Shown here: piece by piece, positions 56,291 through 63,815 of the stretch
Position numbering within the stretch: position 1 is the stretch's first letter
Layout: every line of letters begins with the position of its first letter
Source: Ruegeria haliotis
GTDB taxonomy: Bacteria; Pseudomonadota; Alphaproteobacteria; Rhodobacterales; Rhodobacteraceae
NCBI RefSeq assembly: GCF_013377785.1
Contig: NZ_JABXWT010000002.1
Coordinates: forward strand, 521,143 to 585,142
Direction: 5' to 3'
DNA: 64,000 bases
Translations under genes and position numbers: made by a program
Notes under the pieces: generated by a model
The model's database searches: none
What the model was told of the DNA's origin: nothing
The model's input: only the letters and a program-made list of their open reading frames with translations

Positions 56291-57535
56291 TTAGTGCGCC
56301 ACCCCGGCGGCGACGCTTTCATCGATGAACCGGCCTTCTTTGAAGCGATCCAGCGAGAAGGCCTCGGTCAGCGGTGAGTGGCCGGTGGCCATCAGCTGCG
56401 CCATGCCCCAGCCCGATCCCGGGATGGTTTTGAAGCCACCAGTGCCCCAACCACAGTTGATGAAGCAGCCGCCCAGAGGCGTTTTCGACAAGATTGGCGA
56501 ACGGTCGCCTGTCATATCAACGATCCCGCCCCATTGGCGCAGCATCTTCAGGCGCGAAATCATCGGGAAGGTTTCGACCAGCGCGCGGACGGTTTCCTCA
56601 ATGTGATGGAAGCTGCCGCGCTGAGTGTAGTTGTTGAACGCGTCCGTGCCACCGCCGATGACCATCTCGCCCTTGTCGGATTGCGACATGTAGCCGTGTA
56701 CGGTGTTGGCCATCACGACCACATCCATGCACGGTTTGATTGGCTCGGACACCAGAGCTTGCAGTGCAACGGCTTCCAAAGGCAGACGGAACCCAGCCAT
56801 CTCGGCCAACTGACCGGAATGGCCTGCAACGATCATACCCAGCTTGTCACAGTCGATAGCACCCTTGGTGGTATCGACGCCGACAACGCGCCCGTCTTCC
56901 GACCGCACACCAGTGACTTCGCATTGCTGGATGATGTCCATACCCATCGCCGAACAGGCACGGGCATAGCCCCAGGCCACGGCATCGTGACGGGCTGTCC
57001 CGCCGCGTTCCTGCCACAGCGCGCCCAGAACCGGATAACGCGGGCCGTCGATATTGATGATCGGCACAAGCTCTTTGACCCGCTCGGGCGTGATCCACTC
57101 GGTCTTGACGCCTTGCAGCACATTGGCATGCGCCGTGCGCTGGTAGCCGCGGATTTCGTGCTGGGTCTGGGCCAACATCATCACGCCACGGGGGCTGAAC
57201 ATGACGTTGTAGTTCAGGTCCTGGCTGAGATCCTCGTACAGACTGCGCGCTTTTTCGAACAGCGCGGCCGACGGGTCCTGCAGATAGTTCGAGCGGATGA
57301 TGGTGGTATTCCGACCGGTGTTGCCACCGCCCAGCCAGCCCTTTTCGATGACCGCGACATTCTGGATGCCGTAGTTTTTGCCAAGGTAATACGCAGTCGC
57401 AAGACCATGTCCACCGGCACCAACGATGATGACGTCGTACCGTTTCTTTGGCTCGGGGGAACGCCACGCGCGTTCCCACCCGGTGTGATAGCGCAGGGCT
57501 TCCCGCGCCACAGCAAAGGCTGAGTAATGTTTCAT
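56291..57535 (-). CDS. soxB: Sarcosine oxidase beta subunit
   Basis: 414 aa from the ATG at 57535 (MKHYSAFAVA), an in-frame ATG at 57547 is the alternative. FAD-binding IIVGAGGHGLATAYYL (about 36-51) and the R-N-T-T-I-I-R segment of D-amino-acid-oxidase-type proteins are present. His183 in GGTARHDAVAW is at the place of the covalently flavinylated histidine in this family (FMN attachment not provable from sequence). It oxidises sarcosine at FAD. First gene of soxBDAG; the promoter and a strong inverted repeat lie just upstream. Confidence 0.97.
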   Translation of the reverse strand: MKHYSAFAVAREALRYHTGWERAWRSPEPKKRYDVIIVGAGGHGLATAYYLGKNYGIQNVAVIEKGWLGGGNTGRNTTIIRSNYLQDPSAALFEKARSLYEDLSQDLNYNVMFSPRGVMMLAQTQHEIRGYQRTAHANVLQGVKTEWITPERVKELVPIINIDGPRYPVLGALWQERGGTARHDAVAWGYARACSAMGMDIIQQCEVTGVRSEDGRVVGVDTTKGAIDCDKLGMIVAGHSGQLAEMAGFRLPLEAVALQALVSEPIKPCMDVVVMANTVHGYMSQSDKGEMVIGGGTDAFNNYTQRGSFHHIEETVRALVETFPMISRLKMLRQWGGIVDMTGDRSPILSKTPLGGCFINCGWGTGGFKTIPGSGWGMAQLMATGHSPLTEAFSLDRFKEGRFIDESVAAGVAH

Positions 57536-57607
57536 AAGCGAATCCATCCGGTTCGGTGATTGGGCGCAGATATGCCGTGTGACGACAGTTTACCCCTGCC
57601 GCACAAC

Positions 57608-57631
57608 GTCGCAATATCGCACTATTGCGAC
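57608..57631. promoter_or_regulatory. Inverted repeat between soxB and ccmI
   Basis: GTCGCAATA and TATTGCGAC are perfect 9-bp arms separated by 6 bp. The site is 73 bp upstream of the soxB start and 81 bp upstream of the ccmI start. It looks like the operator of a dimeric regulator; it could control soxBDAG, ccmI, or both. Confidence 0.6.
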
Positions 57632-57711
57632 ATGTACACCATTCGCGGCTATTTGTCCCTTTTGTCCGGCGCTCAGCAGGTCTAAGTCAAGGCAGCCACT
57701 TCGGAGGGACC

Positions 57712-58941
57712 ATGACATTCTGGGTTCTGATTTTTCTTGTCGCGCTGCTGATTGCGGCATTCCTAAGCTACACAATGCTACGAGGTCGCCGGGGCGATGA
57801 ACCCGCGGCCGCCTATGATCTGCGTGTCTACCGCGAACAACTGACCAGTGTGGACCGCGACCTGTCCCGTGGCGTGATCGGTGAGGCTGATGCAGAGCGG
57901 GTACGCACCGAAATCTCTCGGCGTATTCTGGCAGCAGACGCGCAGATGAAAGGGACCAGATCAGGATCGGGCCCGTCGCGAACGGTATCCGCGATCGCGA
58001 TTGCTGTCCTCACGCTGGGTTTGATTGGCGGCGCCTTGGCGATGTATCACCGTTTAGGGGCCGTCGGCTTGCCGGACATGCCCTTGAAAGCCCGGATGGA
58101 AATGGCGGAAGAGATTCGCGTGAACCGACCGGCGCAGTCCGTTGCCGAGGAACTTGCCACCCCGCCGCAGCCGCAGCAGTTGGATGAAAGTTATTCGTCC
58201 CTTCTCAAGCAGTTACGCGATACCGTTGCTGAGCGACCAGACGATGTGCAGGGCCAGACGCTATTGGCGCAACACGAGACAAACGCAGGTAATTTTGTCG
58301 CTGGGTATACTGCTCAACAGCGGGTCATCGAATTGTCTGGAACGTCAGCGACCGCTGATGCTTATGCCGATCTGGCCGAGATGATGATCCTTGCAGCGGG
58401 CGGCTATGTCTCGCCCGAGGCTGAGCAAATGTTGACCGAGGCATTGGACCGCGATCCCCGGCATGGTCCGGCCCGGTACTATTGGGGGCAGATGTTGGCA
58501 CAGGTCGGGCGACCTGATGTGGCCTATCGCATTTGGGTCGAGACCCTGCGCGATGCGCCTGCCGGGGCACCTTGGGCTGATGCCATTCGCGCGCAGATCG
58601 ACCAACTGGCCTTTCGGGCCGGCGTCTTCAACGCACCTGATATGAGCGTCGCACCGGATCAGCCTGGCCCCAGCCAAGGCGATATGGCTGCCGCAGCCGA
58701 TCTGAGCCCTGAAGAACGGCAAGAGATGATCAAAGGCATGGTGAACCAATTGTCAGACCGCCTGGCCACCGAAGGTGGATCCCCTGAAGAATGGGGACGG
58801 TTGATCGCGGCGCTTGGCGTGTTGGGTGAAACAGAGCGTGCCACGGGTATCCGGGATGAAGCGTTGAACGTCTTTGCCGGGAACGAGGCCGCGCTGGACA
58901 TGATCGATGCCGCAGCGCGACAAGCCGGGTTGCCCGAATGA
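57712..58941 (+). CDS. ccmI: Cytochrome c biogenesis protein CcmI
   Basis: 409 aa from the ATG at 57712, GGAGGG five bases upstream. Two N-terminal transmembrane helices (FWVLIFLVALLIAAFLSYTML and AIAIAVLTLGLIGGALAMY) flank a cytosolic coiled-coil loop (YREQLTSVDRDLSRGVI...RISRRIL-like), followed by a TPR-rich periplasmic domain. CcmI is the apocytochrome c chaperone of system I; it presents the substrate to CcmFH. It starts a run with ruvX (4-bp overlap) and a DUF1289 gene. Its home here rather than next to ccmABCDG is normal in Rhodobacterales. Confidence 0.94.
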   Translation: MTFWVLIFLVALLIAAFLSYTMLRGRRGDEPAAAYDLRVYREQLTSVDRDLSRGVIGEADAERVRTEISRRILAADAQMKGTRSGSGPSRTVSAIAIAVLTLGLIGGALAMYHRLGAVGLPDMPLKARMEMAEEIRVNRPAQSVAEELATPPQPQQLDESYSSLLKQLRDTVAERPDDVQGQTLLAQHETNAGNFVAGYTAQQRVIELSGTSATADAYADLAEMMILAAGGYVSPEAEQMLTEALDRDPRHGPARYYWGQMLAQVGRPDVAYRIWVETLRDAPAGAPWADAIRAQIDQLAFRAGVFNAPDMSVAPDQPGPSQGDMAAAADLSPEERQEMIKGMVNQLSDRLATEGGSPEEWGRLIAALGVLGETERATGIRDEALNVFAGNEAALDMIDAAARQAGLPE

Positions 58942-59402
58942 TCCACGATGTGTTCGAAGAGTTCGCCGTGACATTACCCCCCATGTCGGCACTGATTGGG
59001 TTGGATTTGGGTGAAAAGACCATCGGCGTGGCCGTCTCGGACCGGATGCGCGGCGTCGCCAGCCCCCTTGAGACGGTTCGACGCAAGAAGTTCACTTTGG
59101 ATTCCGCGCGCTTGTTGGAAATTGTGAAAGATCGTGAGATCGGGGGAATCCTGCTGGGCCTGCCAAAAAACATGGATGGTTCCGAGGGGCCCAGGTGTCA
59201 ATCCACACGCGCCTTTGCCCGAAACCTGTCCCGTTTGACCGAGCTGCCCATCGGGTTCTGGGACGAGCGACTCAGCACGGTTGCGGCGGAAAAGGCCCTG
59301 CTTGAGGCGGATACGACCCGAAAACGTCGCGGACAGGTTATCGATCACGTTGCGGCAGGCTATATCCTGCAAGGGGCGCTGGACAGGCTGCGCTTTCTTT
59401 AA
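58938..59402 (+). CDS. ruvX: Putative Holliday junction resolvase / pre-16S rRNA nuclease RuvX (YqgF)
   Basis: 154 aa, RNase H-like fold. Motifs: GLDLGEKTIGVAVSD at the start (first Asp), GGILLGLPKNMDGSEG, FWDERLSTVAAEKALLE (Glu), and KRRGQVIDHVAAGYILQ (last Asp). YqgF proteins process pre-16S rRNA 5' ends in E. coli and are also called RuvX. Its ATG overlaps the ccmI stop by 4 bp. The first about 15 residues (IHDVFEEFAVTLPP) are typical for Rhodobacterales. Confidence 0.95.
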   Translation: MIHDVFEEFAVTLPPMSALIGLDLGEKTIGVAVSDRMRGVASPLETVRRKKFTLDSARLLEIVKDREIGGILLGLPKNMDGSEGPRCQSTRAFARNLSRLTELPIGFWDERLSTVAAEKALLEADTTRKRRGQVIDHVAAGYILQGALDRLRFL

Positions 59403-59419
59403 CGGGTCGGAGACCGCTG

Positions 59420-59653
59420 ATGACGAACATGGTTTGGAAACGGAACGAGGTCGAAAGCCCGTGCATCCAGATCTGTGTCGTCCACCCGACCGAACGGATC
59501 TGCACCGGCTGTTATCGAACCATTGACGAGATCTCCAGATGGTCGAAAATGGACAGCACCGAACGGGCAGATGTCATGGAAGATTTACCGTCTCGCAAAC
59601 CGCGACTGGCCAAACGGCGCGGTGGTCGGGCCGCACGACTAAACAAGTCGTAA
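59420..59653 (+). CDS. DUF1289 small zinc-binding-type protein
   Basis: 77 aa. Family core ESPCIQICVVHPTERICTGCYRTIDEISRWSKMD, with four cysteines (CxxxC...CxxC) arranged like a metal site, then a basic C-terminal tail (RKPRLAKRRGGRAARLNKS). Probably binds Zn or Fe-S; function unknown. Last gene of the ccmI-ruvX run. Confidence 0.93.
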   Translation: MTNMVWKRNEVESPCIQICVVHPTERICTGCYRTIDEISRWSKMDSTERADVMEDLPSRKPRLAKRRGGRAARLNKS

Positions 59654-59675
59654 CATCCAAGGTTACTATTTCTGT

Positions 59676-59888
59676 CTACCGGCTGGGCTCGGCGGCTGAA
59701 TCGCTTGCCATGATTTCGCTCGGGCAGTGGCCGCGCAACTCATCGTGGAAGAGATCGGCAATCTCAGATTGGCTGGTTTTCGGATGAAGATGTCCCTTGG
59801 CTGTGGTGCCGATAGGCAGATCGCCAGCCGCGGGTAAATTCGAACTTCTTCGCCCAAAAATACTGCAAAAAACTGTCTTGAGCGTCAT
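59676..59888 (-). CDS. Doubtful 70-residue ORF
   Basis: MTLKTVFCSIFGRRSSN..., ending ...ASDSAAEPSR. AGGA lies about 12 bases upstream of the ATG. No family, signal peptide or membrane segment. It lies downstream of the inverted-repeat element at 59918-59995 in the minus direction, so the element could be its leader, or the ORF could be a chance frame. I lean to chance but keep it because the gap otherwise has no gene. Confidence 0.25.
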   Translation of the reverse strand: MTLKTVFCSIFGRRSSNLPAAGDLPIGTTAKGHLHPKTSQSEIADLFHDELRGHCPSEIMASDSAAEPSR

Positions 59889-60286
59889 TGCCCGTATCCT
59901 GATATCATAAAATTTTGATCGCTGCGGGTCACGTCCGAGCCACGAGGGGATAAGCTCTGGAACGTTGATTTGAGTGAGTGGCGACCCGCAGCGATGGGGT
60001 GTGGTTCCAAAAATTATCCGTTGAAATTACGGGGAAAACACGCAAATTTTGATCTATTTTGACCAATCAATCAAGAAAAACACACAACAACAAACAAGTT
60101 CCCTTACGTCACCTCACACTCCAGCGCGTCGAGACCGCAGAATCCCAACCTAGGATCTTTCAAAATTGCCTGTCTCATTGGTTGGCGATGGCAGAGCGGG
60201 ACTCCACCCTCGGAAGGTCTTCAGACGCTTTCAGAAAACCTCTAGCACATCCGAACACACCCGACACGGGACAGCACCGCCACGCG
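59889..60286. other. Gap with one structured element and no recognisable gene
   Basis: About 400 bp between the doubtful ORF and the SpoIIAA-like gene. It holds the inverted repeat at 59918-59995 (separate entry) and an A/C-rich stretch at about 60060-60110. Both protein-coding neighbours with support (DUF1289, plus strand; SpoIIAA-like, minus strand) point into it, so an independent RNA gene is possible. No intact tRNA was found in it. Confidence 0.45.
59918..59995. ncRNA. Candidate structured RNA: 13-bp perfect outer stem
   Basis: ATCGCTGCGGGTC (59918-59930) and GACCCGCAGCGAT (59983-59995) are perfect inverted repeats 52 bp apart. Just inside, GCCAC (59939-59943) pairs with GTGGC (59978-59982), which stacks directly on the outer stem on the 3' side and leaves an 8-nt bulge on the 5' side. 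The enclosed loop has further short pairing (GAG/CTC) and an ACGT repeated in bulge and loop that could pair with itself. Either strand could be the transcript. No match to an RNA family I know. Confidence 0.4.
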
Positions 60287-61015
60287 TCAGCCCGCCGCAA
60301 GCCAGGATTTGGCATTGTCTATTTCTTCTGACGGGAAAAACTGTGTTCGTGTTCCCAAAACATGGCTGGCCACCCGTTGCGCCATACGCTGCCAGGATTT
60401 ATCCCCGACAATTGCAGCGCGATCCAGCATTCCGATATGGCGGCTGGCCAACCGGAAATGAGCCGTCAGCGCGGACAGCCCCTGCCAGCCATCGAATTCC
60501 CGCAGATCGATCACCAGACGAAACCCTTTCCGATCCTGTAACACGGCATTCAGATCACTCTCGGCCTGTTTGTATTCCTCAGGGTCCAGCTTGCCCAACA
60601 GACTGATCTGTACACATGGACCACCCAGATTGGTGACGTGAATGGACCCCAACGACTCGCGCATCCAGCGGCGGGCGGCTTCCAATTCAGCCATCTCGAA
60701 GACCTGAACCGGACAGGGAAGGATCGGCGCCGCCAACCTGATACTGGTTTGCACCCAACCCTGATCTGCCACGACGGCAATCCGGTCAAATCCGCGCCAA
60801 TGACTCAGGCCCAGCTTGGTATCAGACCATGCCGCGCCCAGATCGTAGCCTTTGAATTCGGGCTGAACGATCGCCAACAGGCGCACTGAATCATGTTCAG
60901 CGAGCGCAGCCTCGATCGCAGGGACCAGAGTGTTTGCGTAATCAGCGCTGGTAACCTGGCCAGACAATTCGACCTCAATCAGCGCGCCATCGGAATTTGT
61001 GTGGACCGTAATCAT
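60287..61015 (-). CDS. Tandem SpoIIAA/STAS-like protein
   Basis: 242 aa, two related domains of about 115 aa. Domain 1: LIEVELSGQVTSADYANTLVPAIEAAL, LLAIVQPEFKGYDLGAAWSDTKLGLSHWRGFDRIAVVADQGWVQTSIRL. Domain 2: CVQISLLGKLDPEEYKQAESDLNAVL, LVIDLREFDGWQGLSALTAHFRLASRHIGMLDRAAIVGDKSWQRMAQRV. Each ends with a helix starting with an acidic residue (ELEAARRWM, EIDNAKSWL). This is the SpoIIAA-like (PF11964) fold, in which single-domain members are common. It may bind lipids or regulate a partner. Cytosolic. Left neighbour is a gap, right neighbour the oxygenase. Confidence 0.85.
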   Translation of the reverse strand: MITVHTNSDGALIEVELSGQVTSADYANTLVPAIEAALAEHDSVRLLAIVQPEFKGYDLGAAWSDTKLGLSHWRGFDRIAVVADQGWVQTSIRLAAPILPCPVQVFEMAELEAARRWMRESLGSIHVTNLGGPCVQISLLGKLDPEEYKQAESDLNAVLQDRKGFRLVIDLREFDGWQGLSALTAHFRLASRHIGMLDRAAIVGDKSWQRMAQRVASHVLGTRTQFFPSEEIDNAKSWLAAG

Positions 61016-61051
61016 GGATCAAAACCTCCAAAGTCAAAGAATGACAGGAGG

Positions 61052-61834
61052 TTATGGGGATTCGATCCATTCGGCTACTCCCCCTGCGCATTCCGGACGG
61101 AAATAGGCGATCATTCGTCCATCTGACCCCGCAATGGCGTCCGCACCCCAGGGTGCGACCCCGTGCAGGCAGTGGCGGTGCAACAGATACGCCTCGCCCG
61201 GTTTTGCAGGCAGCTCGACCCGCGGGCAGGTTTCGAACACTTCCCGACGGGCTGACTGATAGATATCCGTTATGTCGACTTCGTGCAGGGTTTCACGCGG
61301 ATGGTTGGCCAGCGCGCGCTCGAACGCAGTGCGGAGGAGGATGTGGCTCCCCTCCCAAACCACCATCGGCGCGGCGTCCTCGCTGGTGTCGGTCAGGGGA
61401 ATGCCCAAAACCCAGGCATGTGGTTCATCAACCCGACGACGCCGATCCGGCCCCAGCGGTCGCAACCCATCAACATGGGCGGCATCGCGGTTGCGGCGAT
61501 AGCGCGCGGCGGCTTCGTTTTCGCCCCGACGCGGACGTGGGTAACCGGGGTAGATGACCGAGACTTGTCCTTTGTGCAGGGGCAATTCACCACAGTGCTC
61601 TGCAATAAAGCCCATGGCCAAACCGGTCAAAGGCCCTGACTGCCCCACCCTGCCCTGCGCGTCATTAGACAATGCGTCCACCCCGATGAACCAGGTGTCT
61701 TCGCAATCCATCCATTCGACATGGGCGGGATCAGTTATCGACGCTTGAGCGGCGGGAAAAGCATGGCTGACCCATTCCGCCAATACAGGATCATGAGGGA
61801 ATTTAACCCACCCTCGGGTCCAGAAGTCGCTCAT
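61052..61834 (-). CDS. Probable Fe(II)/2-oxoglutarate-dependent oxygenase
   Basis: 260 aa. A likely facial triad is visible: His120-x-Asp122 (DAAHVDGL) and His224 (HRHCLHGVAPW), with Arg240 (DGRMIAYFRP) placed to bind 2-oxoglutarate. The order and spacing match the phytanoyl-CoA dioxygenase-like clan (PhyH). HGVAPW and the WEGSHILLR segment are typical of such proteins. Substrate unknown. The gene overlaps the following (upstream in transcription) TauE gene by 4 bp, so the two may act on the same small acid or sulfur compound; that is inference. Confidence 0.75.
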   Translation of the reverse strand: MSDFWTRGWVKFPHDPVLAEWVSHAFPAAQASITDPAHVEWMDCEDTWFIGVDALSNDAQGRVGQSGPLTGLAMGFIAEHCGELPLHKGQVSVIYPGYPRPRRGENEAAARYRRNRDAAHVDGLRPLGPDRRRRVDEPHAWVLGIPLTDTSEDAAPMVVWEGSHILLRTAFERALANHPRETLHEVDITDIYQSARREVFETCPRVELPAKPGEAYLLHRHCLHGVAPWGADAIAGSDGRMIAYFRPECAGGVAEWIESP

Positions 61835-62655
61835 AGCCCCACCGCCTTGCGCAGCATGTTTAAGGCCACCAGTGTCAGGAACAGCGCAAAGACCCGTTTC
61901 AACGGTTTTGGGTCCATGGCATGGGCCAATTTCACACCCCAGGGCGCGGTGATCATCGTCATCGCCACAACGACCCCGAAGGCGACAAAGTTGACTGCCC
62001 CGATGGTCAATGGCGGTCGATGTTCTGGCGCGATGTCCAGAAACAGAAAGCCCAGAACAGATGGAACCGCGATGATCACTCCAAACCCGGCGGCTGTTGC
62101 CACCGCACGGTGAATAGGCGTGTTGTAGAGGCTCATCAAAGGGACGCCAAAGCTGCCGCCGCCTATCCCCATCAAAACCGAGAGGAATCCGACCGAAGGC
62201 GACAGAACGGCGCGTTTGACGCCTTTGGGCATCGCATCACCCAACCGCCACTCTGAGCGGCCGAATCCCAGATAGGCACCGATCACCATCCCCAAAATAC
62301 CGAACAAAGCTTGCAACGCTTCGGTCCGCATGGCGGATGCAGCCAGAACGCCGATGATCGCACCGACAACGATACCCGGCCCCCAGCCACGCAGAATATC
62401 CCAATCCACGGCGCCCTTCTTGTTATGGGCCAGAACGGATCGCATCGACGTGACGATAATCGTGGCCAACGATGTGGCCAGACACAATTGCATCAACTGC
62501 GGGCCACCATATCCAAGGGTCTGAAACGCACAGAAAAAGGCTGGCACCAGAACAATGCCACCGCCAACCCCCAACAGACCTGCCAGCACACCGGCCAGCG
62601 CACCGATCACAAGCAAAAGGCCCAGCATCTGGGCCAGCAACATCGTCTCGGGCAT
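61831..62655 (-). CDS. TauE/SafE-family permease, second copy
   Basis: 274 aa, about eight transmembrane helices. Family motifs GVLAGLLGVGGGIVLVPAFF (first half) and MGIGGGSFGVPLMSLYNTP (second half). It differs from the copy at 26237-26983 in length and sequence. It likely exports a sulfite- or sulfonate-like anion. The 4-bp overlap with the oxygenase gene indicates one operon. Confidence 0.93.
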   Translation of the reverse strand: MPETMLLAQMLGLLLVIGALAGVLAGLLGVGGGIVLVPAFFCAFQTLGYGGPQLMQLCLATSLATIIVTSMRSVLAHNKKGAVDWDILRGWGPGIVVGAIIGVLAASAMRTEALQALFGILGMVIGAYLGFGRSEWRLGDAMPKGVKRAVLSPSVGFLSVLMGIGGGSFGVPLMSLYNTPIHRAVATAAGFGVIIAVPSVLGFLFLDIAPEHRPPLTIGAVNFVAFGVVVAMTMITAPWGVKLAHAMDPKPLKRVFALFLTLVALNMLRKAVGL

Positions 62656-62694
62656 CGTTCCCCCAAACCGGATCAGAGCCGGTGTTTCACAAAC

Positions 62695-63690
62695 TCAAAC
62701 CTCTGCCAAAGGCGCCACGTGATCCAGCGCCCGAAGCATCACCTCTGCCCCGGCCCCTTCGTGCACCGCGCCCTCAGACAACGCGCGCCGCCAAGCGCGT
62801 GCTCCGGGACGCCCCGCAAAAAGGCCCAGCATGTGGCGAGTGATCTGGTGCAATCGGCCGCCATTGGCAAGATGCCGGTCAACATAGGGCACCATTTGTT
62901 GAACGATGGCAATCGGATCTCTGGCCGTTCCACTTTGGTAGATCTGCATATCGGCTTCGGCAAGAATATCAGTCGGTTGATGATACGCCGCGCGCCCGAT
63001 CATGACCCCATCCAGCCCGGCATCCAAATGCACTTGTGCATCATCGAGTGATGCGATGCCTCCGTTGAGTGACACGTGGAGGTCGGAAAAATCAGCCTTC
63101 ATCCGATGTACGAGGTCGTAGTCCAAAGGCGGAATATCACGGTTTTCTTTGGGGCTGAGACCCTGCAGCCATGCCTTGCGCGCATGGATCGTGACGCGTT
63201 GGCACCCGGCTGCGCGGATTTGATCGAGGAACGCAGGCAAAACGTCCCGAGGTTCCTGATCGTCCACACCGATGCGACACTTGACAGTGACGTCGACATC
63301 CACCGCTTCACGCATGGCCATTACACAATCCGCAACACGCTTTGGATCTTTCATCAATACGGCACCAAACGTGCCGGACTGCACGCGGTCCGAGGGACAT
63401 CCGCAATTCAAGTTGATCTCGTCATACCCGGCTTCTGCCCCGATCCGCGCCGCCTTCTCCAACTCTTGTGGGTCCGAACCACCCAGTTGCAGTGCCACTG
63501 GGTGCTCTTCCGGATTGTAGTCCAACAGGTGAAGCGCACCGCCCCTGACAAGCGCAGGGGCGGTCACCATTTCGGTGTACAGCAAGGTCTCCGCGCTCAG
63601 CAGGCGATGCAGATAGCGGCAATGGCGGTCGGTCCAGTCCATCATAGGTGCTACACTCAAACGCGCGGCTTTGTTTGCCTTGCCAATCAC
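62695..63690 (-). CDS. dusA: tRNA-dihydrouridine synthase, DusA type
   Basis: 331 aa from a GTG at 63690; a good GGAGG lies 7 bases upstream. Reduces uridines in the D-loop of tRNAs using FMN and NADPH. Start SVAPMMDWTDRHCRYL with the FMN loop, LQLGGSDP, and NLNCGCPSDRV with the catalytic Cys98; then VTVKCRIGVDD and VSLNGGI plus GVMIGRAAY near the end. DusA-type is inferred from the DWTDRHCRYLHR start and the SDRVQSGTFGAVLM segment. Confidence 0.97.
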   Translation of the reverse strand: MIGKANKAARLSVAPMMDWTDRHCRYLHRLLSAETLLYTEMVTAPALVRGGALHLLDYNPEEHPVALQLGGSDPQELEKAARIGAEAGYDEINLNCGCPSDRVQSGTFGAVLMKDPKRVADCVMAMREAVDVDVTVKCRIGVDDQEPRDVLPAFLDQIRAAGCQRVTIHARKAWLQGLSPKENRDIPPLDYDLVHRMKADFSDLHVSLNGGIASLDDAQVHLDAGLDGVMIGRAAYHQPTDILAEADMQIYQSGTARDPIAIVQQMVPYVDRHLANGGRLHQITRHMLGLFAGRPGARAWRRALSEGAVHEGAGAEVMLRALDHVAPLAEV

Positions 63691-63815
63691 AGCAACGCCT
63701 CCGTTTCATAAAGATGTGTGGTTTTCAGGTGCATCACGAGGTGGCGGTCATCCGAATCGAACTGGGGACGTCTTACACATTCTCAGGCCTTCTTCCCACA
63801 CACGGCGTGACGACC

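Noticed and set aside
59676..59888. Treating the 70-codon frame as a firm gene
   Set aside because: Only a distant AGGA and no recognisable domain; kept as a low-confidence entry.
63740..63769. Intact tRNA gene on the minus strand
   Set aside because: Only a 3'-like half is present; T-stem does not pair and no acceptor 5' half or anticodon arm fits upstream.
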